Source: a virus. Taken from it: 33,333 nt of DNA. Below the pieces are notes generated by a model. That model was given only the letters and a program-made list of their open reading frames with translations, was not told the DNA's origin and made no database searches. Within the stretch, counting starts at the first letter, position 1; every line of letters starts with the position of its first letter. Below, piece by piece: positions 1 to 6,789 of the stretch. Location: the IMG/VR virus record IMGVR_UViG_3300046680_000280, positions 1 through 33,333 of that record; one strand, written 5' to 3'. The position numbers and the translations under genes are program-made.

Positions 1-106
1 GACCCTCGCAGGGCCGATCACCCGCGCGCCGCGCACGGCAACTCCGAGAGCCGCGGCTGCGAATCCCTACACAGCGAGGACGGCGATGAATGTGAGGGCA
101 GGCTAA
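1..106 (+). CDS. C-terminal end of virion protein (partial)
   Basis: This is the last part of the reading frame that appears whole at 32574-33308. It ends with TAA at 104-106, which overlaps the ATG of the next gene by one base (TAATG). It encodes the Ala/Arg/Thr-rich tail of that protein. The mismatch at base 5 changes a valine codon (right-hand copy) to leucine here. It should be counted once, as the same gene as the copy at the right end. Confidence 0.85.
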   Translation, partial: TLAGPITRAPRTATPRAAAANPYTARTAMNVRAG

Positions 107-131
107 TGGCATCGTTGTATCCAGGAGCACC
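1..131. repeat. Terminal direct repeat, left copy
   Basis: Bases 1-131 repeat at 33203-33333. The only difference is position 5 (C) against 33207 (G), so 126 bases from 6 to 131 are identical. The repeat covers the end of one virion gene and the start of the next in the same frame. It therefore reads as the overlap left when a circular or circularly permuted genome is written as a line, giving a unit of about 33,202 bp. A genuine short terminal redundancy is the alternative; the internal coding position argues against a dedicated end sequence. Confidence 0.93.
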
Positions 132-1797
132 GCGCGGAGTCACCCGGTCGGCGGTCTCGAGGGGGCCGCTGCCCGCTTATCTGCAGCCGTCGCCCACCTA
201 CAAGCCGGTCGGCCCCTATAACCCGGCTGCGTACGCGCGGGGTGGCGCACCGGCGCAGGTGTCGAGCGGGACGCAGTGGCTTGGCCGCACGTTTCCGGCC
301 GGCCGGACTGCGACGCTGCCCGGCCCGTCGCAGACCGCGACGCAGGTCGCGAACCAGCAGGTCAACCAGCAGATCGACCCGCAGCTTGCGGCGCAGAACA
401 CGTTCAACACCGGCCAGAACACGGCGATCAAGCAGTTCGCGAACGCGCTCCTGGGGAAGCTGCAGCCGATCGCCGGCCAGGTCGGTCAGGACTACAACCA
501 GGCGATCCAGCAGACCGGGGCGCTCTCCAACCAGGCCGCGAAGTACCTCTCGGCCGCGAACCCGACCGGCGAGGTTGCGAACCTGCTCAGCTCGGAGAAC
601 GCGCCACCCGAGCAGCAAGCGCAGCTGAAGGCGCAACTCGGGCAGACGTTCGGCGGCGGCGCCGGGGTGCTCGCGTTCACCCAGGGGACGGTTCCGGGCA
701 GCCAGCTCGCCACTGACAAGGCCGCGGCTCAGTCGCAGGCGCGCTCCTACCCGCTGATCGCGGCGTTGAAAGGGCAGCAGGACTTGGCTTCGGCGTTGCA
801 GACGCAGAGCGTGGCGCGGCAGAAGCTCGAGGCGACGAAGCCGGCGCTGTATCAGAAGGCGATGCAGAACATCCGCACCAACCAGGCGGCGAGGGCGAAG
901 CTCGGCGAGACGCAGTACGAGTTCTCGGTCAAGGAAGGCGACAAGGCCGCGGCCGCTGCGGTGCCGAAGGTCTACTCGTCGGGCGGCGGGCTCTACAGCG
1001 TCGACCCGAAGACCCAGGCGGTCACCGAGATCCACGCGCCCGCGGCGAAGGCGGGCTCGGCGCCGAAGGTCGACGTCAACTTCTCACGCTCGACCGGGAA
1101 GCTCACCTACATCGGCGCGGACGGTCAGCCTCATTACTTCGTGGACGCGAAGGGGGGCAAGATCCCGTACGTTCCTCCGTCGAGCGGCTCGACGCCGACG
1201 AAGCATTACACGACAGTTTCGGACGCGACCGGCACGTATGTCGTGGACGAAGACACCGGCGCGAGGCGCCGTGTCGGTGGTCCGTCCTCGTCGTTCACGC
1301 CGTCTGCCCCGTCGCCGCACTACACGACCGTGTCGGACAGGACGGGTACGTATGTCGTGAACGAGGACACGGGCGCCAAGCGGCGGGTCGCTGGGCCTTC
1401 TTCGTCGTTCTCGCCGAGCAATAGCGCGCCGACGGTGCATAACGGCCGCCAGTGGGACCCGGTGTCCAAGACGTGGGTGAGAGCGCCGGGGCTGCCCGCG
1501 ACAACGAGCACGAGCGCGCATCCCCTGACCGCGCCCGAGTCCGTCAAGTTCACCAAGAGCGCGACACAGATCGCCACGAACGCCAGGAACGGCGGTACCG
1601 ACCCCAAGGGCAACTACACCCCGCCGGTCGGCCGCGACCAGGCGATCCAGGAGATGAAGATCGCCGGGCTGCTCCGCGATCCGCGGACCGCGAAGATCGC
1701 GATGCAGGCGATCAATCAGGCGTACGGGCCAGCGCCGCGGACGAGCACGGTCAAGTCCGGCGGGTCGTTCGGCGTCCAGGCAACCGCGACGCCGTGA
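106..1797 (+). CDS. Probable internal or tail-associated virion protein with tandem repeat
   Basis: This 563-residue protein has no family I recognise. It starts with ATG behind an AGGGCAGG-type ribosome site and overlaps the upstream stop by one base. Residues 1-60 are rich in Pro, Tyr and Gly. Residues 75-260 are rich in Gln and Ala and look helical. Residues 367-442 hold two copies of a 38-residue unit beginning HYTTVSD and containing GTYVV(D/N)EDTGA. The C-terminus (about 500-563) is charged and helical. It lies directly downstream of the collagen-like fibre region across the junction and upstream of the 960-residue protein, so a late virion role, possibly an ejected internal protein, is inferred from position. 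The stop overlaps the next start (GTGA). Confidence 0.8.
   Translation: MASLYPGAPRGVTRSAVSRGPLPAYLQPSPTYKPVGPYNPAAYARGGAPAQVSSGTQWLGRTFPAGRTATLPGPSQTATQVANQQVNQQIDPQLAAQNTFNTGQNTAIKQFANALLGKLQPIAGQVGQDYNQAIQQTGALSNQAAKYLSAANPTGEVANLLSSENAPPEQQAQLKAQLGQTFGGGAGVLAFTQGTVPGSQLATDKAAAQSQARSYPLIAALKGQQDLASALQTQSVARQKLEATKPALYQKAMQNIRTNQAARAKLGETQYEFSVKEGDKAAAAAVPKVYSSGGGLYSVDPKTQAVTEIHAPAAKAGSAPKVDVNFSRSTGKLTYIGADGQPHYFVDAKGGKIPYVPPSSGSTPTKHYTTVSDATGTYVVDEDTGARRRVGGPSSSFTPSAPSPHYTTVSDRTGTYVVNEDTGAKRRVAGPSSSFSPSNSAPTVHNGRQWDPVSKTWVRAPGLPATTSTSAHPLTAPESVKFTKSATQIATNARNGGTDPKGNYTPPVGRDQAIQEMKIAGLLRDPRTAKIAMQAINQAYGPAPRTSTVKSGGSFGVQATATP
1204..1431 (+). repeat. Two tandem 114-bp coding repeats
   Basis: Two in-frame copies of a 114-bp unit (38 codons) lie at 1204-1317 and 1318-1431 inside the 563-residue virion protein. 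Each encodes HYTTVSD, then a GTYVV strand, an EDTGA turn, an RRV step and a Ser-rich linker. Copies differ at several third positions and a few residues, so the duplication is not recent. The pattern suggests a small repeated beta module. Confidence 0.85.
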
Positions 1798-4676
1798 GCT
1801 CCTACGACTACACCCCGCGCGGGTCGACGGGCGGGAGTGCGGCCGCGGCGAAGTCCTGGGCGCAGATCAAGGCAGGGCTCCTCGCGCCAGTGGAGGGAAT
1901 CTCCGCGGCTGCGAAGCCGACGAAGCCTCCTCCTGCGAAGACCGTGAACGTGCGCGCTCACACCCGCACCATCCCGGTGAAGCCCAAGGGAGGCTCGACC
2001 GGAGGCGGCAACATCGCTCTTGGCCCGTCGGTGACCGAGAGCACGACCTACAAGCCGCCGGCGACGACACGCACCGCCCCGGCGAAGATCGTCCCGCTCA
2101 CCCAGAGCGTCAGGCCGAGCGAAAGCTCGAACGTGAAGCGGTACAAGCCGAGCTTCCCCAAAGAGCCGGTCGCCGGCTATGACGCGGTGCAGCTGAACCC
2201 GGACGGCTCCCTGGCGAAGCAAGGGAACTATCAGCCGGGTGTCCGCATGGTTCGGCGCCCCTACTACACGAACACGAACACGCTGGCCAAGCGCGCCGGG
2301 CCTGCCGGGCAGGAGAGCACACAGTGGAACGCGGCGACGGTCGCGCAGGCCAAGCAGATGCAGGTCGCGAACTACGGCGGGCCGGCGGGTTACGCTGTTC
2401 GCTCGCTGATCCCCGGGGGGCTCGACCAGAGCGGCACGACAAGCGTCGCCAAGGCTCTCGTGCGGGGAGCCGAGGCGGCTTCGACGGTACTTCCGGGCGG
2501 CGGGGTCGGCGAGGCGGCCGGGATCTTGACCGGGCTCAGGGGGCTCAAGGTTCTCCGGGGTGCGAAGGACGTAGCCGAGGCTGCGCCTGCGGCCCATGCC
2601 ATCGTGCGCGGTTACCGAGGCGGCGAAGTAGGTTCCGATGTCGCGCATCTCGCCGAGGATCCGCGGTACGCAGGCGCCTTCGTCAAGAGCGACGCCGAGG
2701 TTAAGGCTCTCGAGGTTCACGCGACGAACCCGCTGGTGATCCGTACGAAGGATCAGATGCGCACGGTCTGGCAGACGGCCACCAGACATGACCCGTCGCT
2801 ACAACCCAGGGAAGCCGTGGCGAAGTGGGCGCGGGCGCAGGGCCACGACGTCGTTGTCTTGGAGCACGGCGTCATGCCCCCGTCTGTCCGAGGGCAAACG
2901 AGCACGGCTGAGGCGCTCGTTCTTCATCCAGAGCGGCTGAAGCCGGCAACGCAAGCGCCCACGTCCCTACTCCCCGCTCCCGCCCCGACACCCGCCGAGC
3001 AGCTTCGCACCGGTCTCAAGGGTGCCCGCGGCATTCGTGCCAAGCAGGAGGCTGGCTACTCCGCTCCGCGCGGTTCGCGTGAGGCGCAGGCACAGGCGAT
3101 CTACAGCAACCCATCCCTCTCTGTCGCGGAGCGTGAGCACGCCGCCAACGCTGTGCTCAGAGGCGCACTCCCGAAGGTCTACTTCGATGGCTTCAAGGAT
3201 CTGACCCCTGGCGTGTTGGAGCAGATGAAGACGATCGTGATGGAGCATCCCACGCTGAGGGGCTACGACAAGAAAACTCTGACCAAGGCGTTGGATGACG
3301 CGCACGCCGGCGAGGTGCCGACGAACAGCGAACTCGACAAGCTCGAGACGGTGTTCGGGAAGGCGACCAGGGACAGCTTCGCGAAGTACGCGACGGACGC
3401 GAGCAAGTGGAAGGACGCCTTCTACGAGGTCGGCAACATCCCCCGCTCCTTGATGTCGTCCGTCGATATCTCCGGTGTGGGACGGCAGGGGCTGGGGGCG
3501 CTGGTCAACCATCCGATCATCACCGGTCGCAACCTGCCCGGCATGATCCGGGCCGCGAACCACGAGGCGTTCTACCAGCAGGGCATGAAGAACCTTGCGG
3601 CACGGCCGAACGCCGGCAAGTACGAGATGGGGAAGCTGGCGGTCACGAATCTCGAGGGCATCAGTAACAGGGAGGAGGCGTTCGCGTCGAACCTGGCCGA
3701 GAAACTGACGGGCCTCGGGAAACGCGAACGCTCCCCGGTGCGCTGGTCGGCTCGCGCCTACACCTACATGCTCGCGCACACGCGCGCGGACATCTACGAC
3801 CACTACGACAGGCTGTTCGCGAACGCCGGCCAGGACGTTCACGATCCGAAGTTCATCAAGGGTCTCTCGACGATGATCAACAGCCTCACCGGGCGCGGCT
3901 TCTCGCTGGGCGGCCTCGCGCACGGTACATCGGGGAAGGCGCTGAACACGGTGCTGTTCTCGCCGAAGTTGATGGCATCCCGCTTCGACCTGCTCAACCC
4001 CGTCTACTACGCGAAGATGCCGAAGGGGCTGCGGCCGCTCGCGTTGCGTCACAGCCTGGCGACAGTCGGGGCGATCGCCTCGACGCTCGAGCTGGCACGG
4101 CTGTCCGGGCTGCACGTCGGCCTCGACCCGCGCAGCGCCGACTTCGCGAAGATCAAGGTCGGCAACACCCGCATCGACCTCGCCGCTGGCTACCAGCAGA
4201 CGGTCAGGATGCTCTACCAGGTCGCCGTCGGGCAGTCGAAATCTTCCGCGACCGGTCAGGTAGTCAACCTTCGCAGCGGCAAGTACGGGCAGAAGTCAGT
4301 CACCGATGTGCTGACGAACTTCTTCGAGAACAAGGAGTCGCCGCTCGCGAGTATCACCTCCGACTACGTGCTCAGGGGCGGCAAGAACACGATCGGGCAG
4401 AAGATGACGCCGGGAAGGCTGGCGGGGAACTACCTCACACCGCTCCTCGGGCAGGATCTGTTCGACATCTACCGCGAGAAGCACGGCGGCGTCAACGGTC
4501 TGGCGTGGGCGCTCGGCGCTGCTCCTCTCGGCGCGGTTGGGGTCGGGTTGCAGACCTACGGCCCGCCCAAGCCGAAGCAGACCGGCGGCTCGAGCTCCGG
4601 CGGAAGCTCCTACGACTACACCCCAAGCGGGTCGGGTGGCGGCAGCTCCTACGACTACACGCCGTCCACTCCGTAG
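1794..4676 (+). CDS. Large polyvalent-type virion protein with probable ADP-ribosyltransferase-like domain
   Basis: The GTG start at 1794 overlaps the upstream stop (GTGA) and gives 960 residues; an in-frame ATG further left lies inside the previous gene. In order: SYDYTP near residue 4; a low-complexity Pro/Thr/Lys linker to about 180; hydrophobic helices at 200-265; a segment at 270-384 with RGYRGG, AEDPRYAGAF, ATNPLV and TAEALVLHPERLK, which resembles phage ADP-ribosyltransferase-like (ART-PolyVal) domains; then a helical region at 540-890 (NIPRSLM, RPNAGKY, NREEAF, FSPKLMASRF) that resembles the LPD38 region of large polyvalent proteins. The C-terminus carries two more SYDYTP motifs in Gly/Ser linkers. 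Such proteins are thought to be injected with phage DNA. Domain names rest on remembered motifs. The transferase call is moderate; the virion role is inferred from late-operon position. Confidence 0.75.
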   Translation: MSSYDYTPRGSTGGSAAAAKSWAQIKAGLLAPVEGISAAAKPTKPPPAKTVNVRAHTRTIPVKPKGGSTGGGNIALGPSVTESTTYKPPATTRTAPAKIVPLTQSVRPSESSNVKRYKPSFPKEPVAGYDAVQLNPDGSLAKQGNYQPGVRMVRRPYYTNTNTLAKRAGPAGQESTQWNAATVAQAKQMQVANYGGPAGYAVRSLIPGGLDQSGTTSVAKALVRGAEAASTVLPGGGVGEAAGILTGLRGLKVLRGAKDVAEAAPAAHAIVRGYRGGEVGSDVAHLAEDPRYAGAFVKSDAEVKALEVHATNPLVIRTKDQMRTVWQTATRHDPSLQPREAVAKWARAQGHDVVVLEHGVMPPSVRGQTSTAEALVLHPERLKPATQAPTSLLPAPAPTPAEQLRTGLKGARGIRAKQEAGYSAPRGSREAQAQAIYSNPSLSVAEREHAANAVLRGALPKVYFDGFKDLTPGVLEQMKTIVMEHPTLRGYDKKTLTKALDDAHAGEVPTNSELDKLETVFGKATRDSFAKYATDASKWKDAFYEVGNIPRSLMSSVDISGVGRQGLGALVNHPIITGRNLPGMIRAANHEAFYQQGMKNLAARPNAGKYEMGKLAVTNLEGISNREEAFASNLAEKLTGLGKRERSPVRWSARAYTYMLAHTRADIYDHYDRLFANAGQDVHDPKFIKGLSTMINSLTGRGFSLGGLAHGTSGKALNTVLFSPKLMASRFDLLNPVYYAKMPKGLRPLALRHSLATVGAIASTLELARLSGLHVGLDPRSADFAKIKVGNTRIDLAAGYQQTVRMLYQVAVGQSKSSATGQVVNLRSGKYGQKSVTDVLTNFFENKESPLASITSDYVLRGGKNTIGQKMTPGRLAGNYLTPLLGQDLFDIYREKHGGVNGLAWALGAAPLGAVGVGLQTYGPPKPKQTGGSSSGGSSYDYTPSGSGGGSSYDYTPSTP
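1797..1826 (+). repeat. 30-bp direct repeat at the 5' edge of the 960-residue gene
   Basis: This copy begins at the last base of the upstream gene's stop and encodes SSYDYTPRGS. It matches 4605-4634, near the 3' end of the same gene, at 28 of 30 bases (the first 20 are identical). A third, 20-bp copy with one difference lies at 4644-4663. The gene is thus bracketed by a short repeat, which would allow exchange or loss of the gene by homologous annealing. Confidence 0.85.
4605..4663 (+). repeat. Two copies of the YDYTP-encoding repeat at the 3' edge
   Basis: Copies at 4605-4634 and 4644-4663 each encode SSYDYTP, separated by Gly/Ser codons. They repeat the sequence at the 5' edge of the gene. 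The neighbouring leftward gene ends in the related YDFTP peptide twice, encoded from the other strand, so the motif is present in inverted orientation immediately downstream. Confidence 0.85.
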
Positions 4677-4711
4677 CCGTCTGACTACGGGGCAGGAGTG
4701 AAGTCGTAGGA
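4647..4711. terminator. Nested inverted repeat between convergent genes
   Basis: An inner stem CCGTAG (4671-4676) pairs with CTACGG (4685-4690). An outer arm TCCTACGACT (4647-4656) pairs with AGTCGTAGGA (4702-4711). Both stops (TAG at 4674-4676, and TAG on the other strand at 4685-4687) lie in the inner stem. No U-tract follows on either strand. It could be a bidirectional terminator, but the pairing is also what two similar peptide tags coded on opposite strands would create. Confidence 0.45.
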
Positions 4712-4924
4712 AGGGCTAGGAGTGAAGTCGTAGACGCTGCCGGCAGTGACAGAGGCAGGATGATGGTCGTCCCCGTCCTTCGTTGCCAGCCCGGCGACCG
4801 AGAAAGCGACAGCAGCCCCGGCCAGCAGCGCCAAAGCCAACACCGCGCGGCGAGCTCGTACCAACTCGAACAGGGCGAGGCCGCAGAAGGTGATACCCGC
4901 ACCGATCGCCAGCCAGAGACTCAT
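4685..4924 (-). CDS. Small two-helix membrane protein with YDFTP tail, possibly holin-like
   Basis: This 79-residue leftward protein (ATG at 4924; an in-frame GTG at 4942 is possible) has two hydrophobic helices at about residues 3-22 and 27-47, separated by a basic RARR turn. A polar acidic/histidine segment and a tail with two YDFTP motifs follow. The hairpin topology with the basic turn inside would put both ends outside. It lies head-to-head with the endolysin and tail-to-tail with the 960-residue gene that carries the matching YDYTP tags. Size and place suit a holin-like or lysis-control protein, but no family is recognised. It is the only leftward gene in the late region. Confidence 0.6.
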   Translation of the reverse strand: MSLWLAIGAGITFCGLALFELVRARRAVLALALLAGAAVAFSVAGLATKDGDDHHPASVTAGSVYDFTPSPSYDFTPAP

Positions 4925-4980
4925 CGGCGGCCCAAGGTACACCGCTCGACCACGCGCGCACCTAGACCAACGGGGGGAAG

Positions 4981-5679
4981 ATGCCCATCACGCTGACGCG
5001 GACGCTGACCATGACGAACCCGCTGATGCACGGCGCCGACGTCACCGCGGTGCAGAAGCTCCTCACCAGCAAAGGCTTCCCCTGCAAGGTCGACGGCTAC
5101 TTCGGCACCGAGACCGGGAACGCCTGCGTCAGCGCGAAAACACGGCTGCTGTACCCGAAGGGGAAGCGCACCCCCACCTGCGGCAAGTACCTCGTCGAGA
5201 AGCTCGAAGGGCACGCCGACTTCAAGCCGCTACCGCCCGCGTCGACCCGGCAGCGGTACGTGGCGGTGCTGCGCCAGTTCTACAGCGAAGGGTCGAACTG
5301 GGACTACGCGCAAGTACGGCCGATCCCGCACCCCGGACAGAAGGGCCGCGTGAAGACCGACTGCTCCGGCGGGGTCACCTACGCCGCCGAGACGGCGAAG
5401 GTCCCCGACCCGAACGGGCGCGGCTTCGACGGACTCGGGTACACCGGCACGCTCTTGGACTCGAAGATCTGCAAGCGCGTCACCGTCCTCCAGGCCAGGC
5501 CGGGTGACCTGATCGTGTACGGCGCCTACCCCGGCCACCATGTCGTCGCGGTGCTCGAGGCCGGATCGGACCCGCTCGTCTGGTCTCATGGCGGGCAGGG
5601 CGATCCGAAGATCATGCGCCACTCCGAGCAGGCCCGGTATCAGCCGCCCGGTATCGCTGTGCTTTCGTTCCTGCCGTGA
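4981..5679 (+). CDS. Endolysin: peptidoglycan-binding domain plus NlpC/P60 peptidase
   Basis: The 232-residue protein starts with ATG seven to nine bases after a GGGGGAAG ribosome site. Residues 10-75 form a PG_binding_1-type domain (LMHGADVTAVQKLL, then DGYFGTET). Residues 90-230 look like an NlpC/P60 cysteine peptidase: the nucleophile is Cys128 in TDCSGG and the histidine is 186 or 187 in PGHHVVAV, with RPGDLIVY just before it as usual in the family. The enzyme would cut peptide stems of host peptidoglycan for release. No signal peptide is seen, so export should depend on a holin, and small membrane proteins flank it on both sides. Confidence 0.9.
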   Translation: MPITLTRTLTMTNPLMHGADVTAVQKLLTSKGFPCKVDGYFGTETGNACVSAKTRLLYPKGKRTPTCGKYLVEKLEGHADFKPLPPASTRQRYVAVLRQFYSEGSNWDYAQVRPIPHPGQKGRVKTDCSGGVTYAAETAKVPDPNGRGFDGLGYTGTLLDSKICKRVTVLQARPGDLIVYGAYPGHHVVAVLEAGSDPLVWSHGGQGDPKIMRHSEQARYQPPGIAVLSFLP

Positions 5680-6011
5680 AACGCTCGACCAGTGAGTGGG
5701 TCGCTGTCCTCCTGGCGGGCGGGCTCTCCTTCGCGGTTGTTGCGCTCGTCCTCGGCGTGACCGTCGCCGCGATCAAGAACGGCTCGACGGCGAGCACTTT
5801 GAGCGAGAACGAGACCCAGGTCCTCAACACCGCGTTCGCGGCGATGGCGGGTCTGCTAGGGGCCTTTATCGGCGGTCGTCGCGCAGGCAACGGCCACAAG
5901 GAGCCGCCCGAGGAGCCGTGGCCGGAGCCGCAGCCCGCGAAGCACATGGCGTTGCCGCACTGGCCGGATCGGGAGACGACCGCGGAGCTGCCGCCCGACC
6001 CGCCGAAGTGA
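5676..6011 (+). CDS. Small membrane protein of the lysis cassette, holin candidate
   Basis: GTG at 5676 overlaps the endolysin stop (GTGA), giving 111 residues. Two hydrophobic helices are visible at about 8-33 and 50-68. Between them is a short polar turn (NGSTAS, ENET), and behind them a GGRRAG basic stop and a Pro/Glu-rich tail (PPEEPWPEP). The Gly/Ala-rich second helix and the position right after the endolysin suit a class II type holin or a related lysis membrane protein. The function is inferred from topology and neighbours; no specific holin family is recognised. Confidence 0.75.
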   Translation: MKRSTSEWVAVLLAGGLSFAVVALVLGVTVAAIKNGSTASTLSENETQVLNTAFAAMAGLLGAFIGGRRAGNGHKEPPEEPWPEPQPAKHMALPHWPDRETTAELPPDPPK

Positions 6012-6076
6012 CGTGGGTGCTGCTCATCCTCGCGCTGCTGCTGACGGCCGCGATCTTTCTGGCGCTTCGCAAGTAG
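6008..6076 (+). CDS. 22-residue single-helix membrane peptide
   Basis: A GTG start overlaps the preceding stop (GTGA), and the frame ends at TAG 6074-6076, directly before the terminator stem. The peptide is one hydrophobic helix (WVLLILALLLTAAIFLAL) with a basic RK end. The tight coupling to the two lysis genes, the perfect transmembrane composition and the fact that the terminator begins at its stop all favour a translated gene. It could be a small holin, an antiholin or a membrane anchor. It is short enough to be missed by usual length cut-offs. Confidence 0.6.
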   Translation: MTWVLLILALLLTAAIFLALRK

Positions 6077-6118
6077 CCCGTCCGCCCTCCTCTCCTGGTG
6101 GGGCGGGCGGGCGTTTCT
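6076..6118 (+). terminator. Rho-independent terminator of the late/lysis operon
   Basis: GCCCGTCCGCCC (6076-6087) pairs with GGGCGGGCGGGC (6101-6112) over 12 positions with one G-U pair. The loop is 13 bases and a short GTTTCT tail follows. It separates the rightward lysis genes from the leftward repressor gene. Confidence 0.85.
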
Positions 6119-6134
6119 GCGTTAGCGGACGAGC

Positions 6135-6386
6135 CTAAGCCGCCTTCGAGTTGCTATGCCCCGGCCGGTAGAGGCCCGCCAAGTCCATCAGCGCCATCGT
6201 CGTGGCGAAGTCGGGGCCGTTCTCACCTGAGAGCCACCGCGAGACCTTCCGTGTCTGGCTCGCCTTCACGATGCCCTCGCGCACGAGGATGTCGATCAGT
6301 TCGGCTGGGCGCGTGACTTCGAGGTGTTCCATCACCTCGCGCATGAACAAGGTCACGCGCGGGTCGACCTTCTTCGACTGAGCCAC
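6135..6386 (-). CDS. Leftward HTH repressor, candidate immunity repressor
   Basis: The 83-residue reading from GTG 6386 has a helix-turn-helix of the Cro/CI (XRE) type at about residues 25-70 (RPAELIDILV, TRKVSRWLSGENGPDF, TTMALMDLAGL). Longer in-frame starts at 6449 and 6470 would add a segment lying over the operators and promoter. I chose GTG 6386 because a promoter (TTGCGG, 17 bases, TACCGT) ends six bases before it, which would give a leaderless message. It diverges from a second XRE gene across paired operators, the classical arrangement of a lysogeny switch. Which protein maintains lysogeny is inferred from orientation. Confidence 0.75.
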   Translation of the reverse strand: MAQSKKVDPRVTLFMREVMEHLEVTRPAELIDILVREGIVKASQTRKVSRWLSGENGPDFATTMALMDLAGLYRPGHSNSKAA

Positions 6387-6392
6387 ACCATG

Positions 6393-6421
6393 ACGGTAAT
6401 GACATGTCGGGATGGCCGCAA
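6393..6421 (-). promoter_or_regulatory. Leftward repressor promoter
   Basis: On the minus strand a -35 TTGCGG (6421-6416) and a -10 TACCGT (6398-6393) are 17 bases apart. The operator GACATGTC (6401-6408) sits in the spacer, so binding there should block this promoter. Transcription would start at or next to GTG 6386. Confidence 0.5.
6401..6408. promoter_or_regulatory. Operator half-region OL, GACATGTC
   Basis: A perfect 8-bp palindrome, preceded by AAT and followed by GGG. The identical octamer at 6445-6452 lies 44 bp away centre to centre, close to four helical turns, so two dimers could sit on the same DNA face. Confidence 0.6.
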
Positions 6422-6442
6422 TGGCGAGAGTGGCAGTCTTAT

Positions 6443-6471
6443 TTGACATGTCGTCCGATACGTGGCACACT
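6443..6471 (+). promoter_or_regulatory. Rightward early promoter
   Basis: A consensus -35 TTGACA (6443-6448), a 17-base spacer and a -10 CACACT (6466-6471) preceded by TGG give an extended -10 promoter. The second operator overlaps the -35 hexamer, so repressor binding should shut off the early operon. The start point would fall near 6478. Confidence 0.65.
6445..6452. promoter_or_regulatory. Operator OR, GACATGTC
   Basis: This is the second copy of the palindromic octamer, lying within the -35 element of the rightward promoter. It is identical to 6401-6408. Confidence 0.6.
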
Positions 6472-6492
6472 CGTCACCCCATGGAGATGACA

Positions 6493-6789
6493 ATGAAGTT
6501 TTCGGGCGCCAAGCTACGCGCTCTTCGCAACGCTGCCGGCCTGACTCAGGCCGAGCTGGCGCACCGCGCGCACGTTCGGGAGCGCCAGATCATCCGCTGG
6601 GAGAACGATCAGAACGTGCCGCGAACACCGGCTGTCGCGGTGCTCGCCTCGGTGTTCGGCGAGCCGCTGACGAGCTTCTTCACCGAGGGCGCGGACGAGA
6701 CCGAGGACGACGAGGAGTCTGACCCAGTGGCCGTACTGGTCGCAGCGATTCGGGATCTTGTGCGCGCCGAGATCAGGAAGGCCGCGTGA
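6493..6789 (+). CDS. Cro-like XRE family regulator
   Basis: From ATG 6493 (GGAG six bases upstream) the protein is 98 residues; ATG codons at 6481 and 6487 are in frame but lack a ribosome site. Residues 1-60 are a canonical XRE helix-turn-helix (LRALRNAAGLTQAELA, RERQIIRWENDQNVP, LASVFGEPL). An acidic linker (DETEDDEESD) and a C-terminal helix that could dimerise follow. It is the first gene of the rightward early operon and diverges from the leftward repressor. A Cro-type role is inferred from this place. The stop overlaps the next start. Confidence 0.85.
   Translation: MKFSGAKLRALRNAAGLTQAELAHRAHVRERQIIRWENDQNVPRTPAVAVLASVFGEPLTSFFTEGADETEDDEESDPVAVLVAAIRDLVRAEIRKAA

Noticed and set aside
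1452-1793. ATG-started N-terminal extension of the 960-residue protein
   Set aside because: It would lie wholly within the 563-residue gene in another frame and has low-complexity charged composition. The GTG at 1794 overlaps the upstream stop in the manner used throughout this genome.
4760-4996. Rightward frame of 78 codons before the endolysin
   Set aside because: It overlaps the endolysin start in another frame and is antisense to the membrane protein. It has no ribosome site or recognisable features.
6387-6470. Longer N-terminus for the leftward repressor
   Set aside because: The added residues are encoded by the operator and promoter DNA, and no ribosome site precedes the upstream ATG codons.
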